Below, in pieces: positions 33,931-45,936 of a stretch of DNA of 64,000 nucleotides. This stretch comes from Dactylonectria macrodidyma (taxonomy: Eukaryota > Ascomycota > Sordariomycetes > Hypocreales > Nectriaceae). The DNA lies in contig JAGMUV010000021.1 in NCBI GenBank assembly GCA_020744425.1, positions 248,001 to 312,000 of the forward strand. The letters run 5' to 3'. Within the stretch, counting starts at the first letter, position 1; every line of letters begins with the position of its first letter. The translations under genes were made by a program, and so were the position numbers. A model generated the notes under the pieces. The model did not search any database and had not been told where the DNA came from. It worked only from the letters and a program-made list of their open reading frames with translations.

Positions 33931-34417
33931 GGTGATGGTCAAGATGCTCCTCGATACAGGCAAGGTCGATGTTGACGCGAGAGATAAGAATGACTAGACA
34001 CCGCTTTTGTGGGCCGCTTGGAATGGACATGAGGCTGTGGTAAAGATACTCCTCGACACGGGCAAGGTCGATGTGAATGCGAGAGATAAAGAGTGCGGCC
34101 AGATACCGCTCTCATGGGCCGCCGAGAAGGGATATGAGGCGGTTGTTGAAATGAGTATGTTGTGTTGATTGAAGGAGAAAAAGACTAGCGCTAACCAGCG
34201 GAAGCTATTGACAAGAAGACATCCACATCCCAGCCACCAATGGATCGGAATAGCCATTGATCCGTTAAACGACGGATCTCAACAGCGGTAGTCAAGATGC
34301 TCCTTGACACAGGCGAAGTCGATGTCGACGCGAGAGATAAAGAGTACGGCCAGACACCGCTCTCGTGGGCTGCTGAGGAGGGACACGAGGCGGTAGTTAA
34401 GATGCTCTTCGACACAG
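33931..34417 (+). pseudogene. Decayed ankyrin-repeat fragment
   Basis: The plus strand reads repeated ankyrin units such as VVKMLLDTGKVDVDARDK...TPLSWAAEEGHEAVVK, about four in all. They are broken by an in-frame TAG (in the place of QTPL) and by frame changes between 34158 and 34290. A possible intron (GTATGT donor, GCTAAC branch, CAG acceptor) at about 34153-34197 suggests it was once spliced. It may be the lost C-terminus of the HET gene or a separate gene. Confidence 0.7.
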
Positions 34418-36172
34418 GTATAATAGCCAAGAATTAGTGGTACGCATCCTAAGGCCGCTACCCAAACAGAAGATACATAGAGTACTTCTCCATTATTTTT
34501 AGCAGCCACTTATGGACACTACTCACAGCCCTAAGCTATTAGGCAAGGCTGACTAATTCATTATCTTAGATTCATCTGCTATATGGAGTTCTAAGACAAG
34601 TGCAGCTAATGATTACTAAATCCTTGATCCGATAATTGAAGCATGTGCGGAAAACACGGGAACACTCGGCAAGAGGCTTGTCAAAAAAAAGATGAAGATA
34701 GGAAATTAAAGTACGAGGACATGTTATTCGGATTTCAACTTTATCTAGACTTAATGTTGTGTAATTGCGATGTTGAGTGCATTAGGGACCCGATTCAGTG
34801 GTGGTTGGGGGGAGTGGCGGTTTGGCGGCGTCGGGAGTTAGGGGCTAACTGTATCGAGCTCTGAGTCGGATTGGTCAACAATAGCATGTCAATTAAGTTA
34901 ATCGCATGGCGATAATGTCCGCAAACGTGGCGTGGTGCAAATTGACTGCCGTTTTCGACCGCCTTCCGGGTGGGGTTAAGCGCCCCCTTTTAGCCTCGGC
35001 TGCTTTTCGGCGCTGGGTTGGACAAATGTGATGCCGCTTGTGGAGGAGCGAAGGAAACTTACATTTACGGCCGGCTGAAGGGACATCCAATACCAAATTT
35101 CGATTCACCACTAAGAAAGTTCCGACTCTGATCCAAATTTTAAATATAAGTTGGGATGTCATGTAATGGCTCCCAGTAACAAGTCACTAAATCTGCGGCT
35201 AATATGTGGCTGGTCATCGTGGTGTAACAGGCCAAGGCCCATGTCATTACGGGTGCGCCGCAAGACCTCAAGGGCCGTGCGTGCCAGAGGCAAGAAACAC
35301 AGCTCGACGACACTTACAAACTTCTTTCTTCTTTATCTTTGATGTAAATACATAGCCTCCTGGACTAGATAGCTGGAACGCAGTTACTAAAAGCCGTTCA
35401 CGTCAAGCTTAAATCCGCACCATTGATCCACAACCAGACTCTCTTTGATTGTGTAACGGGCTAGGCCCTGCTGGACAAGGCAGTGCCTTGTCCTCTTGCT
35501 GGTCTGCGCACTGTTGCTCTGTCGACGACTTAGTCTATTTGTCGAAGGATTTTCTGTCCCTTTCTCTTTCTTCTTTCTTCTTTCCTCGGCTCGTATGTAA
35601 ACCGCATGAGAACTATATAGGTGTAATTTACATTATTAGAACCCGTCACAGATTGGCTGCTTATGTCCGAAATAAATCACCAACTCCCTGACTCGCGGTT
35701 AAAGATTGCAATTTCCTGAACCGCCGAGAAGAGAGCCAGATGGCGTAGACAGGGCTGCTTGCGCTGATCGCCAGGGAGCTACAAAGAGCACGTGTACGCC
35801 TCGGGCAGACATCCCGCCGACCCGCGTCCTGGATGGCGTCCGCTGCTCTGGGGAACTTTGCCGCTTTTAGTCTCACTTCGCCTAGGACGGTCTAGCGTTC
35901 CCTTTGTTATGACCCGCTTATAGGGCTCCAATGCTTTTGATAATCTCAGCTATAGTAATTTGCCGGTTAAAAGGCATTAGGAGGGAGCATCAGACAAAAC
36001 CCCGCGAGAGCCGCCTTGTCTTGTGATTCAGACCACTGAAACCATCAAATCTCCCCAATCCCCCCTGACGATCACTTGCCGACATAGTAGCTCCATCTCC
36101 CAATATTTAAACTCCATCGAACCGGATTGATGTCATCGTGCCTATGCGTTCTGTGTGCTACAATTTATCATC
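34418..36172. other. Intergenic, no gene recognised
   Basis: No motif-bearing ORF. ATATTTAAA at about 36101-36109 lies roughly 65 bp before the mannosidase ATG and may serve as its TATA element. Confidence 0.5.
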
Positions 36173-37894
36173 ATGAGACTAAGCAGTGGACTAGCCTTTA
36201 TCCTGGGATTCACTCTCCCGATGCTCGTGTCACCATTGTCCGATGCTGGCAAACGGGCAGTCCCTCGCCCAAATGCCAGCAGAGCAGAGGCCGTCAGAGA
36301 AGCTTTCCAGATCTCATGGAAGGCTTACTACGACCACGCATTCCCCCATGATAGTTTGCGCCCCATCAGCAATACATTCTCAGATGACAGGTTAGTCCCC
36401 ACATGAGGCCCTCTTGATACGCGTCCACTGACCAGGATGTCCAGGAATGGATGGAGCGTAACTTCCATCGACGCACTGACTACTGCTATTCTGATGGAGG
36501 AAGAAGAAATTGTGAACCAGATTTTGAAGTATATCCCAGAGATTGACTTTACCACGACGAAAGCAGTCAACCAAGCCATTTCCGTTTTCGAGACTACCAT
36601 TCGATACTTAGGCGGTTTAATTTCCAGTAAACTCCAACCATTCGACCATATATGATTTCCGCCCAATGACTAACTATGTATTAGGTTATGACCTCTTGAA
36701 CGGTCCCATGAAACATCTTGCAACGGACCCTGAAAAAGTGGAAGCTCTCCTCAAACAGGCCCAGAGTCTTGCTGACAGCCTGAGCATCGCTTTCAACACT
36801 CCCAGTGGCGTCCCCGACGGTGTAATCTACCTGAATCCTGAGCCACGTCTCAGCGGCGCGGACCGCAACTCCATCGCTGGCTTCGGTACACTGGTGCTTG
36901 AGTGGACACGCCTCAGCGACTTGACGGGCAACAAGAGGTACGCCAATCTCGCGCAGGTCGCCCAGGCGTACATGATTCACCCCACCGGAAGCCCAGAGCC
37001 CTTCCCTGGACTCGTGGGACATCAGGTCAGCACCAAGGACGGCAAGTTCTTGGACAGCAACGGAGGATGGGGCGGTGGCACGGATAGCTTCTATGAGTAC
37101 TTGATCAAGATGTACCTGTACGATCCGGAGGAGTTCGCCGAGTACAAGGATCGATGGGTGCTTGCCGCTGACTCAACCATCGACTTCCTCGCGTCACATC
37201 CGACCTCGCGGAAGGACTTGACGTTCCTTTCAGGATACTCGGGCACAAGGACCAACCCAAGCTCAGGCCACTGTAAGTACTCTTGGAAAAGCCGAAGATG
37301 CATAGGATTAACACAATCTTAGTGGCTAGCTTCGCCGGCGGAAACTTCATCCTCGGCGGCATCCTCCTCAACGAGGACAAGTATATCGACTTTGGCCTCG
37401 AACTTGCCGAGTCATATTATGAGACATATTACCAGACCGCCAGTGGCGTCGGCCCCGAGGGCTTCCGTTGGGTCGACAGCGCGCAGGAGCTAAGCGCCGA
37501 CAATGTAGATCCCCCAGCCGACCAGGCCGATTTTTACGAGGAGGCCGGCTTCTGGGCCACGTCGCGAGGCTACATCCTCCGGCCCGAGACCATGGAGAGC
37601 CTGTACTACGCATACCGCGCGACAGGCGACCCCAAGTACCAGAAGATGGCCTGGATGGGCTTCCAGCATATCCAGCGGGCGTGCCGCGCTGGCAGCGCCT
37701 ATGCACATTTGCGTGACGTGACCAAGGCCGATGGTGGAGGCCATGGCGACTTCATGCAGAGTTTCTGGCTGGCCGAGACGCTGAAGTATTTGTATCTGAT
37801 CTTTGCGCCTGACTCGATCGTCCAAGTGCAGGCTGATATTTCGAATGGATTTGTGTTTAACACCGAGGCGCATCCGATCAAGGTACGTTGCTGA
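36173..37894 (+). CDS. Secreted GH47 alpha-1,2-mannosidase
   Basis: Trims alpha-1,2-linked mannose from N-glycans; acts in the secretory pathway or outside the cell. Exons 36173-36390, 36445-36626, 36685-37272 and 37323-37894 give 519 residues, the usual size for fungal class I mannosidases of the mns1B/msdS type. All three introns have fungal signals (for example GTAAAC donor with ACTAAC branch at 36627-36684) and restore family sequence at each joint: DDR|NGW, LISS|YDLL, SGH|LASF. The first acceptor could also be 9 nt earlier, in the same phase. A signal peptide covers about residues 1-25. Family blocks are present: [71 protein letters not shown] and the calcium-binding FNTEAHP near the end. 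It is intact, and its codon use looks like a normal host gene in the middle of transposon debris. Confidence 0.93.
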
Positions 37895-38262
37895 AGGGTG
37901 AGCGAGGATGAGGGCCAGAGATTGTGTCAGCGTAAATTTTGTTGGGGATGGATGTAGTATGATGCTTGCCTGAGCCAGCCACTGTTTTGCGAATTATTCC
38001 ATAAATCAGAAATGCTCACATCGGATTTGAATTTATCCTAAATTGCCGCTTTATGGCTCTATACCCATGAGTTCGAACCGGAAGTCTACAAAGGCTATAC
38101 AGGTACCACCCGTCAAGGATGCGAACCATTCAATTCAATCAACCGAATGCCTCAGTTGCGTTGAGTTGACCTGATCAACCATAATCTCCAGTGGAGTTGA
38201 TCAATTGCGAGTCAAATTGAGTTGAATGTCCACTGGTTGAAGTCGTTGGCCTTCAGGCCAAG
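37895..38262. other. Possible hAT end region
   Basis: From about 38125 to 38235 the sequence is crowded with short GTTGA/TCAAC words, as in subterminal regions of hAT elements. A similar patch lies at 43165-43260. No terminal inverted repeat was proven. Confidence 0.35.
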
Positions 38263-39015
38263 CTATTTCCACCCTCGCTCTTCCGTCTCATTGTCTCCAT
38301 ACCCCATTGCTACCCACGATGTTTCTTCCGCCCCATTACCACTACTCTCCTCGACAGGAAGAAGCAATACATCTAGGTCGTCGATTACCCCAGCCCGTAA
38401 CCACGACCGCAACACTTGGCACATCCCTATAATATCAGCATCAGGCCGACTTCGTAGAGGCGTCACCATACGCCCTGCCGCTGCAAACAACCTCTCGCAC
38501 TCTGCTGACATCGGCTGAATCGCAAGGAAGTCCAACGCCATTCGTGAAAGACGAGGATACCGTCGTCTGCGCTCATGCCAATACGATATTGGGTCTCTAA
38601 CATCGTTGTCCTCATCCTCCCACGACGACTGCCATAATTCGAGCCCGTCCATGTCCTCATCGATGCCGCCAGGCGAAGAAACTTCCCCTTTCACCACACT
38701 GCATCCCGAGACCGGTCGAGTGCGCTCACAATACGCCTGAAACGGGTTGTAGTACTTCCGCTGCCGCTTCGCAACTGGTTCGTCGGCCACGGGATTTCGT
38801 ACAATCTGAAGATGACGATATTCCCTTTCCCATACTTCTCGAACCATCTGCTTCGCCTTCGCGACCCATTCCGGGTTATCCTTCCACTCATTCTCGAAAT
38901 ATCCCCATCGGAAAGCCGGGTGCAACGCTAAAGCCGTGTAATAGATCGGCGTCTCGTCCAACTTGCTGTAGTATTTATTGAGCTTTTCCCAACCCAAATT
39001 GATGTTGATTCTCAA
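38263..39015 (-). pseudogene. hAT transposase, C-terminal fragment
   Basis: 250 residues with the hAT C-terminal dimerisation block: RMALDFLAIQPMSAECERLF followed by AAGRMVTPLRSRPDADIIGM, and the upstream INLGWEKLNKYYSKLDETP segment that normally leads into it. The DDE catalytic part and zinc finger are missing. The similarity stops at 39015, so the gene is 5'-truncated. Confidence 0.8.
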
Positions 39016-42000
39016 TTATGGCTGGGCTTACAGAATCATGAGTGGGTCTCCTTTACGGAATCGTTCCGTAGGAGCACCTTGTTCCTGCATAAGGTCCGGA
39101 ACGCTCGACTTCAACTATGCGATTACGTAGGGTTTGCTGCTGCTGTTGCTAGTCGCTGAAAAGAGGACAGCAAGAGGGGCAAGGCTCTGGATCGGCGACG
39201 CATCCAAAATAGGGCCCGAGGAGGCAGAAGACTTCTCAATCGAATGTTAAGAAATTCCCGGCAGCACTTAGCTCAGTTTATATTTCGAAACATTAAAATG
39301 TCTCGCCCAATCATTTGGGTCCCTTCCCAGTTACCCTATAGTACTCTGGTAAGTCAATCCTTACACTTTCTAGGTAGTGTCTATAGTTACTGCGTTACTA
39401 CTGAATCGTTCAATAGCGAGTCAAGTGGGTCCCCTATTTCCCAGTGCAGCCGCGACAGTAGTCAGCCCAGTGAGCGTATATCCCGCCAGTGTAGGCCTAC
39501 GCTGCCAAAAAGTATACAAAGCCATGGAGTCCCAATTTGCTCAAACACCTTTCCTCACAAACCATATCATAAAATACTAAGTATATCTGCGGCGGAAATC
39601 ATGGGCGTAAGCTACGTTGATGTAGGCGAAGTGGTTAATTAGGACGGTGAGGAGCCTCCCCACCCCGACAGCGATATCCCAATGCTTGAATATAACAACC
39701 TCATGTCACCAGCCTTGATGAAGACCAGGATGTGGGCTTGTTGGGCCGCTCCAACCTTGACCCTTCTTCAACCGGTCAGGTAGCTTTAATATTGAAGGAA
39801 AGCTCGAGGGCCTTCAGCTGCTTTAGCTGTTTCTACCTTTCTACGCTTATGATGACTATGCTAGTAGGGATGATCCTGATATCAAGCCAGTCTTATCAAA
39901 GTTATAGATTGCAGCAGACCTAAGACCATATTTCGTGATTATATTTTCTACATGCCAGAAGTAACCACTACTAACATCAGCTATTCGGATTTAGCTTTCT
40001 AATGATCGTCCTCATGATTAATACGCGTCGGGAGCACTAGGGATGGTACATATTGGTCATTTTTGGAATTACTTATTAGATTACAGAATCTCCCAACGTG
40101 GTCAAGCTCAAGCTCAGAAACGCACGGAAATCCTTCATCATCAAGATGGACATTCGTATTACTTTTTATAATAAGCTTATAGATCCTAGTCTGGATATAA
40201 GTTCACGTACCTTCAACTCTGGCTCTGTGGAAGGCAAGCTGATTATGCAGCAGTCCTTATGCGTCATATGGGCTGAAAGAAGAGCCTTAAGCCTTTTGAA
40301 CTCCTCTTGGAGACTATGTATCTCGACGGACAGCGCAGCATTCCTCAACTTCAGCCCTTGCAGTCGGGCCTCTACGGCCGGTTTTGTTAAGCCGCAACGA
40401 AGGAGATCGTCGAAACTCTGGTCGCAAGCCATCCGAATCGACGCGCGAGGCTGTTTGTCGCGATCTCTTCAATGGTACGAAAAGTCGCTGCGTTCGAAGC
40501 ACTGCCGTCAAGGGTTAACAGAAGTTTGTTAAGAATTTATATCATGAAGTATTACCTAGGTCTGCTTTAGAGTCTATTGTACCTGTGGAAATAAGTATGT
40601 GGATAGGGAAGGGTGTCATTATGATATTGACGAGCCTTTATATAACATCTTTTCTACTATAAATATACGATATCTACATACGGCTTGTAAGTATTGCGCC
40701 TGGTTGTCAAAGCGCGGGAAACTCAAGTCTCGGTAGTGTTATACTCCGAGTGCGATGCCTGGATCGCATCTTGCTTTGGTCCCCTAGGGGTTGGCCCCGC
40801 ATCCTCGAGCGGTGGTGTGGTGCACCTAGTCCTGTCTGGTTCAATACGCTCGTGACCCGACGGTAGATACGCTCATGACCCCCCGTTACTACGCACTGAC
40901 TTGGTAAATGGGGTTAGGCTGATAGCCAACGCCCCGCAGGTGACTAATCAGATTTGGGATCCACCCTCTATTGAACACTATCCTTGTGATCGAATTGACC
41001 GTACGGTATCCAACACCTTCCTATTGGCTATTTGTAATCTGGAGAATGTCATGATCTTGTCAGAGGCGTCACCATCTAGCACTTGTAATTGGCAGAGACC
41101 TACCCACCGGAGCCGCTAATTGTTGGAGACAAATTGCACGGGCCAAAAGCGGAAACATGTGATCATGCTCCAGATCTCGCCCGGCCCTAGTCTGCTCGAA
41201 AAGGGTTGCACTGTTATCTCATTCTCTACTTAGGCGTCAATACGCTCGTTTTCTGACTTATCCCAGTCAAGATACGCCATCATTTCTTCTTTAGTCCATT
41301 CCCTAGAGCCTGTTAGTATCGTACAGCGCTTGGTCATCTGCTTCCAGTTAAGGCAATGGTGTCGCATTGCTAGCTACGGCAAAAGGGAATGAGCACTCCG
41401 CCAATGCGTAGTGCAATATTGGCTTATACTCTGAATGTGACAGATGGTGTATTTTGAATGCTCTTACACCTCAATAATGGTATAACCGATCTCAGAAAAG
41501 GCAATGATTATCGCTTCCTACAGCTTCATGTGATGAAAAGGCTGCAATCTCCACAAGCATAACGTAGTCCCATGTACTAGCAGCAGGTTCAGGCTACCGG
41601 TATGTGATCTGATTCCCTGTCGGGGTCCATATGATGGAACAACACGATTTTCTCTTCGGAAAGTGTGCCTTAGCATTATGTTAACACAATCTGCCCTCAA
41701 TCGGCGCATATATACATACTGTTACTCAAAACAATAACTTTTGTCACAGCAGAGGTTTGCCCTTTTGAATCAGAGTGACTTGATCATTGGGGAGGCAGGG
41801 TTTCCCGGAGAAGCCAATGAGGAGCGTATTGTGGAGCCAGTTATAATGGCAATCCTGTTTCCAGGCAGCCCGGTGGTTGGGAACGAGTTTTCAACATCCA
41901 AGCCAAGATACTGAACCAAATCTCAATGTTCAACTGGTTGCTGTGGTTAGTTCGGAAAGTGCCGTTGCAATGTCATTCGAGTTGATGGCTTGCTGACGAA

Positions 42001-45000
42001 TTCGTGCATGCACCGGGCCCGTCAGGCGCATGTCGTTCAGCGGCAGCACTTGCGCCCGGCCGGGTTGGGTCAACCAGCCAGGAGGTGTGCACTGAATGTG
42101 CCCTAGTAATCCCCTGAATGTCATGGCGCTGCGTGTGCCTGGCTACCTGGTCAGCTTTAGTGGCCAACATCCAATCATAATATTTTGTCTCAGCCTCAAC
42201 GCCAACTATTCAAACCTTCGGCAAACTCTGGCGCGACACAAGGTAGTGAACTCAGAGTCGCAGGAGCGCCAGCAGAACTCGACGTCATATCCAACCCAGA
42301 TCGAGAGATCGCTATTTTCTCTTCAATGCCGAGATCCCGACTACTTCGAATATGATCAAAGTTTTTTTTAAAGAAGACTATGTGACTACACTTATACGCA
42401 CCTTCAATTGTGTCACTATAGAAACCTGAAACCAGGCTTACTAGTTTCAGTCCAGTATCTCCCGTGCACCCCTTTTTAATCTGTTTTAACGCGCGGCACC
42501 GGTCGGATCATCAGCGAGCTGACGGCGGGGCGGGCCAAGGCGGAAGAGCGACTAAGGCTACACAGCCCGACTTGACGTTGCGGAAATGCACCGCAGAGGA
42601 GCTTCTCCCTCATCGACGGTTGTGTATGTTTACTGGCAGGCTACCACCAGCGGAAAGTTGCAGATCTTGTGTAGTTGGATTATCTTACCACGTCGATAAT
42701 CCAATATCCTCGATCTCCACAGAGAGCAGTCGAGATGTCATCGTCGTAGAAATACCCCAGCAAAGGCAATGATTGTCACTTCCCCTGCAGCTTGCATGCG
42801 ATACGTTACGTATCAGCTAATTTCCGTGGTCGGGGCTTGCTTCGGAAGGTGCCGTTGTCAAGCCGTATGAGTGACAGCTTGCCAATCAAATCGTGCATAT
42901 GGAAAGTTCCGTGCACCCCGGCTCATGCTTGGGGCTGGCGTCTTCCCACAAAACAACCTTCCCGCAGGATAATCAACCTTATTATTGGTTAGAAAATCCT
43001 CCGAAGGGGATGCGGCTCAGCGCCCCGCTCAGGGTTACACTCGACGGTAGAAGGGGCATAAGTGGCAGAGGTGCTGAATCGGTCGTAGCTTGGCCCTGGA
43101 GGTCAAGCAAGTGGAATATGGAGCCTCATATCAGCCACTCTAAGCTGGAAGAGTTATTCTAGACCTCAATCGAGTTCAATTTAGAGCTATTCGCAGATTG
43201 AATTGTGTTGAGCCGGTCGGCCGCCGAATTGAGTTGGATTGAACTGCGACTTGAATTGTGGCCTGCGCTGAAGTCGTCAGGCGTAGCTCAGGAGCTCTCG
43301 TCCCGTCGATCACTTCCGTCTCTGTGAACGTGCATGATGAAGAGGCCGCATGGCAACTTCCGATAGCCGCAAGACTCGTGTCCCCTCGGTGAGACATTAG
43401 AATCACATGCGAATCCAGGCCATAGGTCCACAAATCTCTTTCATCCTGTTTTGTCGCAAAATCGTGATGAATGTGATGCCGTCTTCAGCCTCTTCTGTCG
43501 CAGAACGTAATACTGACGAACAGATAGTGCTCCGGCTTGTTCCACCCGGACATCCTGGAAACGGCTCTCCGGCCCTGTAACACACAACAAGCTAGCCGGA
43601 AAGGAGCCACACATGGGACCGCTGATCGCCCACGGGATTTTCATTGCAGCACAGCCTTTTTAAGCCCTGCCACTGCCACTACCAATAGAAATACGCCGCA
43701 GGTTCGCATCCCGAAAACAGCCCAAATTACTCAACTCCATTCGTTTCATCTACGAAAGGTCAACGGGACAGTACGTACGTCTCTTGAAACAAAGTACGGC
43801 CGATCCGAGTAACGATGTGTATCCTATCACCAACCTCTTCTTGTTGGGGTCTATCATGCAGCCCACCGAGATAGCTTCAATCAAGAAGTTCCAGGAAAGC
43901 AAGGGGAACGAGATGGCGGGGGCGGCAAAGAAGCTGCGTCGAAAGCAGAACCAGCAACAGGCGGAAGTCGTCAAAGGGCAGGGCACCCAGTTCCAAATCT
44001 CCTCCGTGCTCATGGCCAAGCACCTTAATGTAACACACGGATGCTTTGTTGTGACTTGTCAGCTTTCCTTCCAGATGGGGGCATTGTCGCAGCGAATGTG
44101 GCTTAGTGCACTGTGTCAACCCAGTTTCTGCGCTGCGTGGACGAATAGACGGCTACTGTGAGCTCTAACAGTTTAATATTCGGCTCCGGCACCTCACCTG
44201 CCGCTCCAATTCAACAGGCGTCCATGCCCTGTTCGGCCTGGCTTTGCCCGTACTGGCTGTCAATCCCGTCAGTCCTGTCGCGCTCATCTTGGGTCTCGTT
44301 AGAGGATGTACATACAATACGGTACTGTACCGAAGGTCTGTTGTCTCAGCAGTCGTCATATGTTTTCGCATGCTTGAATCTTCCTCGCTATGGTCGCCCT
44401 GTAGGCAGGATGTGACGTCGGATCGAAGCGGAATCGTTCGTCCTCGAGTCCCAGAGACCCGCTCCTCCCCTCGCCATCCACCGTTTCTGCTGGATCGATG
44501 AGATGCCCTCCCCATGACAGAAACATCATATGCACTACATACATCCGGTGGTTGTAGTATTAAATCTTGTTCATCTATCGGAGGTCGATAGCACCCAAGA
44601 ATACGGGCACGTTGACGCCTTGGATCGGTCGAAGGCGCTCGTAGACTGCAGCTTCAAGCTCAAGATCGCAGATGAACGCCCGCACCGTGCCCTTGCTGAC
44701 GAATGTGTAGTCAAACGCAAGCATGGTTACCTGAAAGGGCACGCCGGGCGCACCACCCTCTCCTATAGCTGGGATAGAGTCCAGCCTGCTCGTATTGACC
44801 CAGGATATTGTTTACCGGTATCACAAGTAATCTTTCTGCTCTAGCCAGCGGTTGCCTATGTCTCCGCCAGACCAAGAATCCGCCAGTGGTACAATAATGG
44901 TTTGATGCCTGAAGAGTACTGCTTTCAAGGGATATATCTGACATTAGATTAACCTATTTTCCTTTTCTCCGACTTCAAATAAGCCTGAATCTTTTGTTGA

Positions 45001-45936
45001 TTTCTAATAACTGAACTTGAATTTTCTCGATTTCGAATGAAGGATGGCTATAATTATTAATGATGTTATAGTTGCATTCGTCTATCGTGTGATTGTAACT
45101 GCCTCTCCTGCGTTTTGGGCTGGTTTAGTTGCTTCGGGTGCTAGAAAACCGCTTCCCTTTTTTAGAATCTTGAGATTGAGGGTGCGTGGGACTTTCAGTG
45201 GTTAGGTTAATATAATTAAGCTCGACATTAAGATAATCTTCCTAATATGCGACTCGTAACGGCTAATATATAACCTCCTCTTCGTCATCCTCTTTAATAA
45301 AATCTGCCAGTGCCTTATTACTAGCGGGTGAGGGCTGAAGCTTATAGGTATCAAGCCAGAATGCCGCTGTAGCATTGAGGCGGGCGTTAGTAGGACCGAT
45401 CGGCAATCACGGGCGGCTGGGCTTGATGCAGTTATCGTCAGCTCCCCTCGACTTGGAACCTCCCCTAGCCCATTATAAAGGGTCTGGCTAGTTTCTGAGT
45501 CATCATCAGAAATGGAGGTTGTTATAGTATCGTCGTTGAATGAGAGAATGGCAAGAGCCGTTTCTGCGCTCGGCGGAGCGGCTTACTCCTGAGCGTTTCT
45601 CGACGCAGTTCCCACCTTGGCTTCTGGTGAGGGTTCTGGACCACTGTTAAGATGGGCAGTTAGCTCGGTAGAAGGAGAGTTGTTGGTGGGGAGAGCAATA
45701 GATAGCATCTGATCGAACCTTGTAGGGCAGACTGGACTGATATAGGGTCTTCTAACAGGCCTCCTGGATTGCTCGTGATGCATCGCCAGCCACCCCGGGT
45801 CAGAGTTGAGGGGATCATTGAGTCAGGGAAATGACTCTGGCCTGTCAAAGGGCCTTCTGAGCACTTAATCGAGACATGGGGATGCACCAACTACCTAAGC
45901 TACGTTATGATATCTAAATTTAGGGGCATTACTATA
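39016..45936. other. Long stretch of decayed sequence without a recognisable gene
   Basis: Nearly 7 kb with only short ORFs. At 39870-39964 a fragment is similar to the DDE start of the pogo element (compare 47190-47285). A short coiled-coil ORF on the minus strand at 40166-40432 and an ORF at 43784-44161 have no recognised family. GTTGA-rich sequence is at 43165-43260. Confidence 0.5.
39870..39964 (-). pseudogene. Small remnant of a pogo transposase
   Basis: Aligns by eye with 47190-47285, including the stretch accatatttcgtgatt (accatatttcgcgatt in the other copy) that encodes the region before the NFDET motif. Confidence 0.6.

Noticed and set aside
37490..37873. 127-codon minus-strand ORF within the mannosidase gene
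   Set aside because: Antisense to a well-supported GH47 exon.
40166..40432. Coiled-coil ORF as a bZIP factor or transposase C-terminus
   Set aside because: No basic region or DDE motif; too short to assign.
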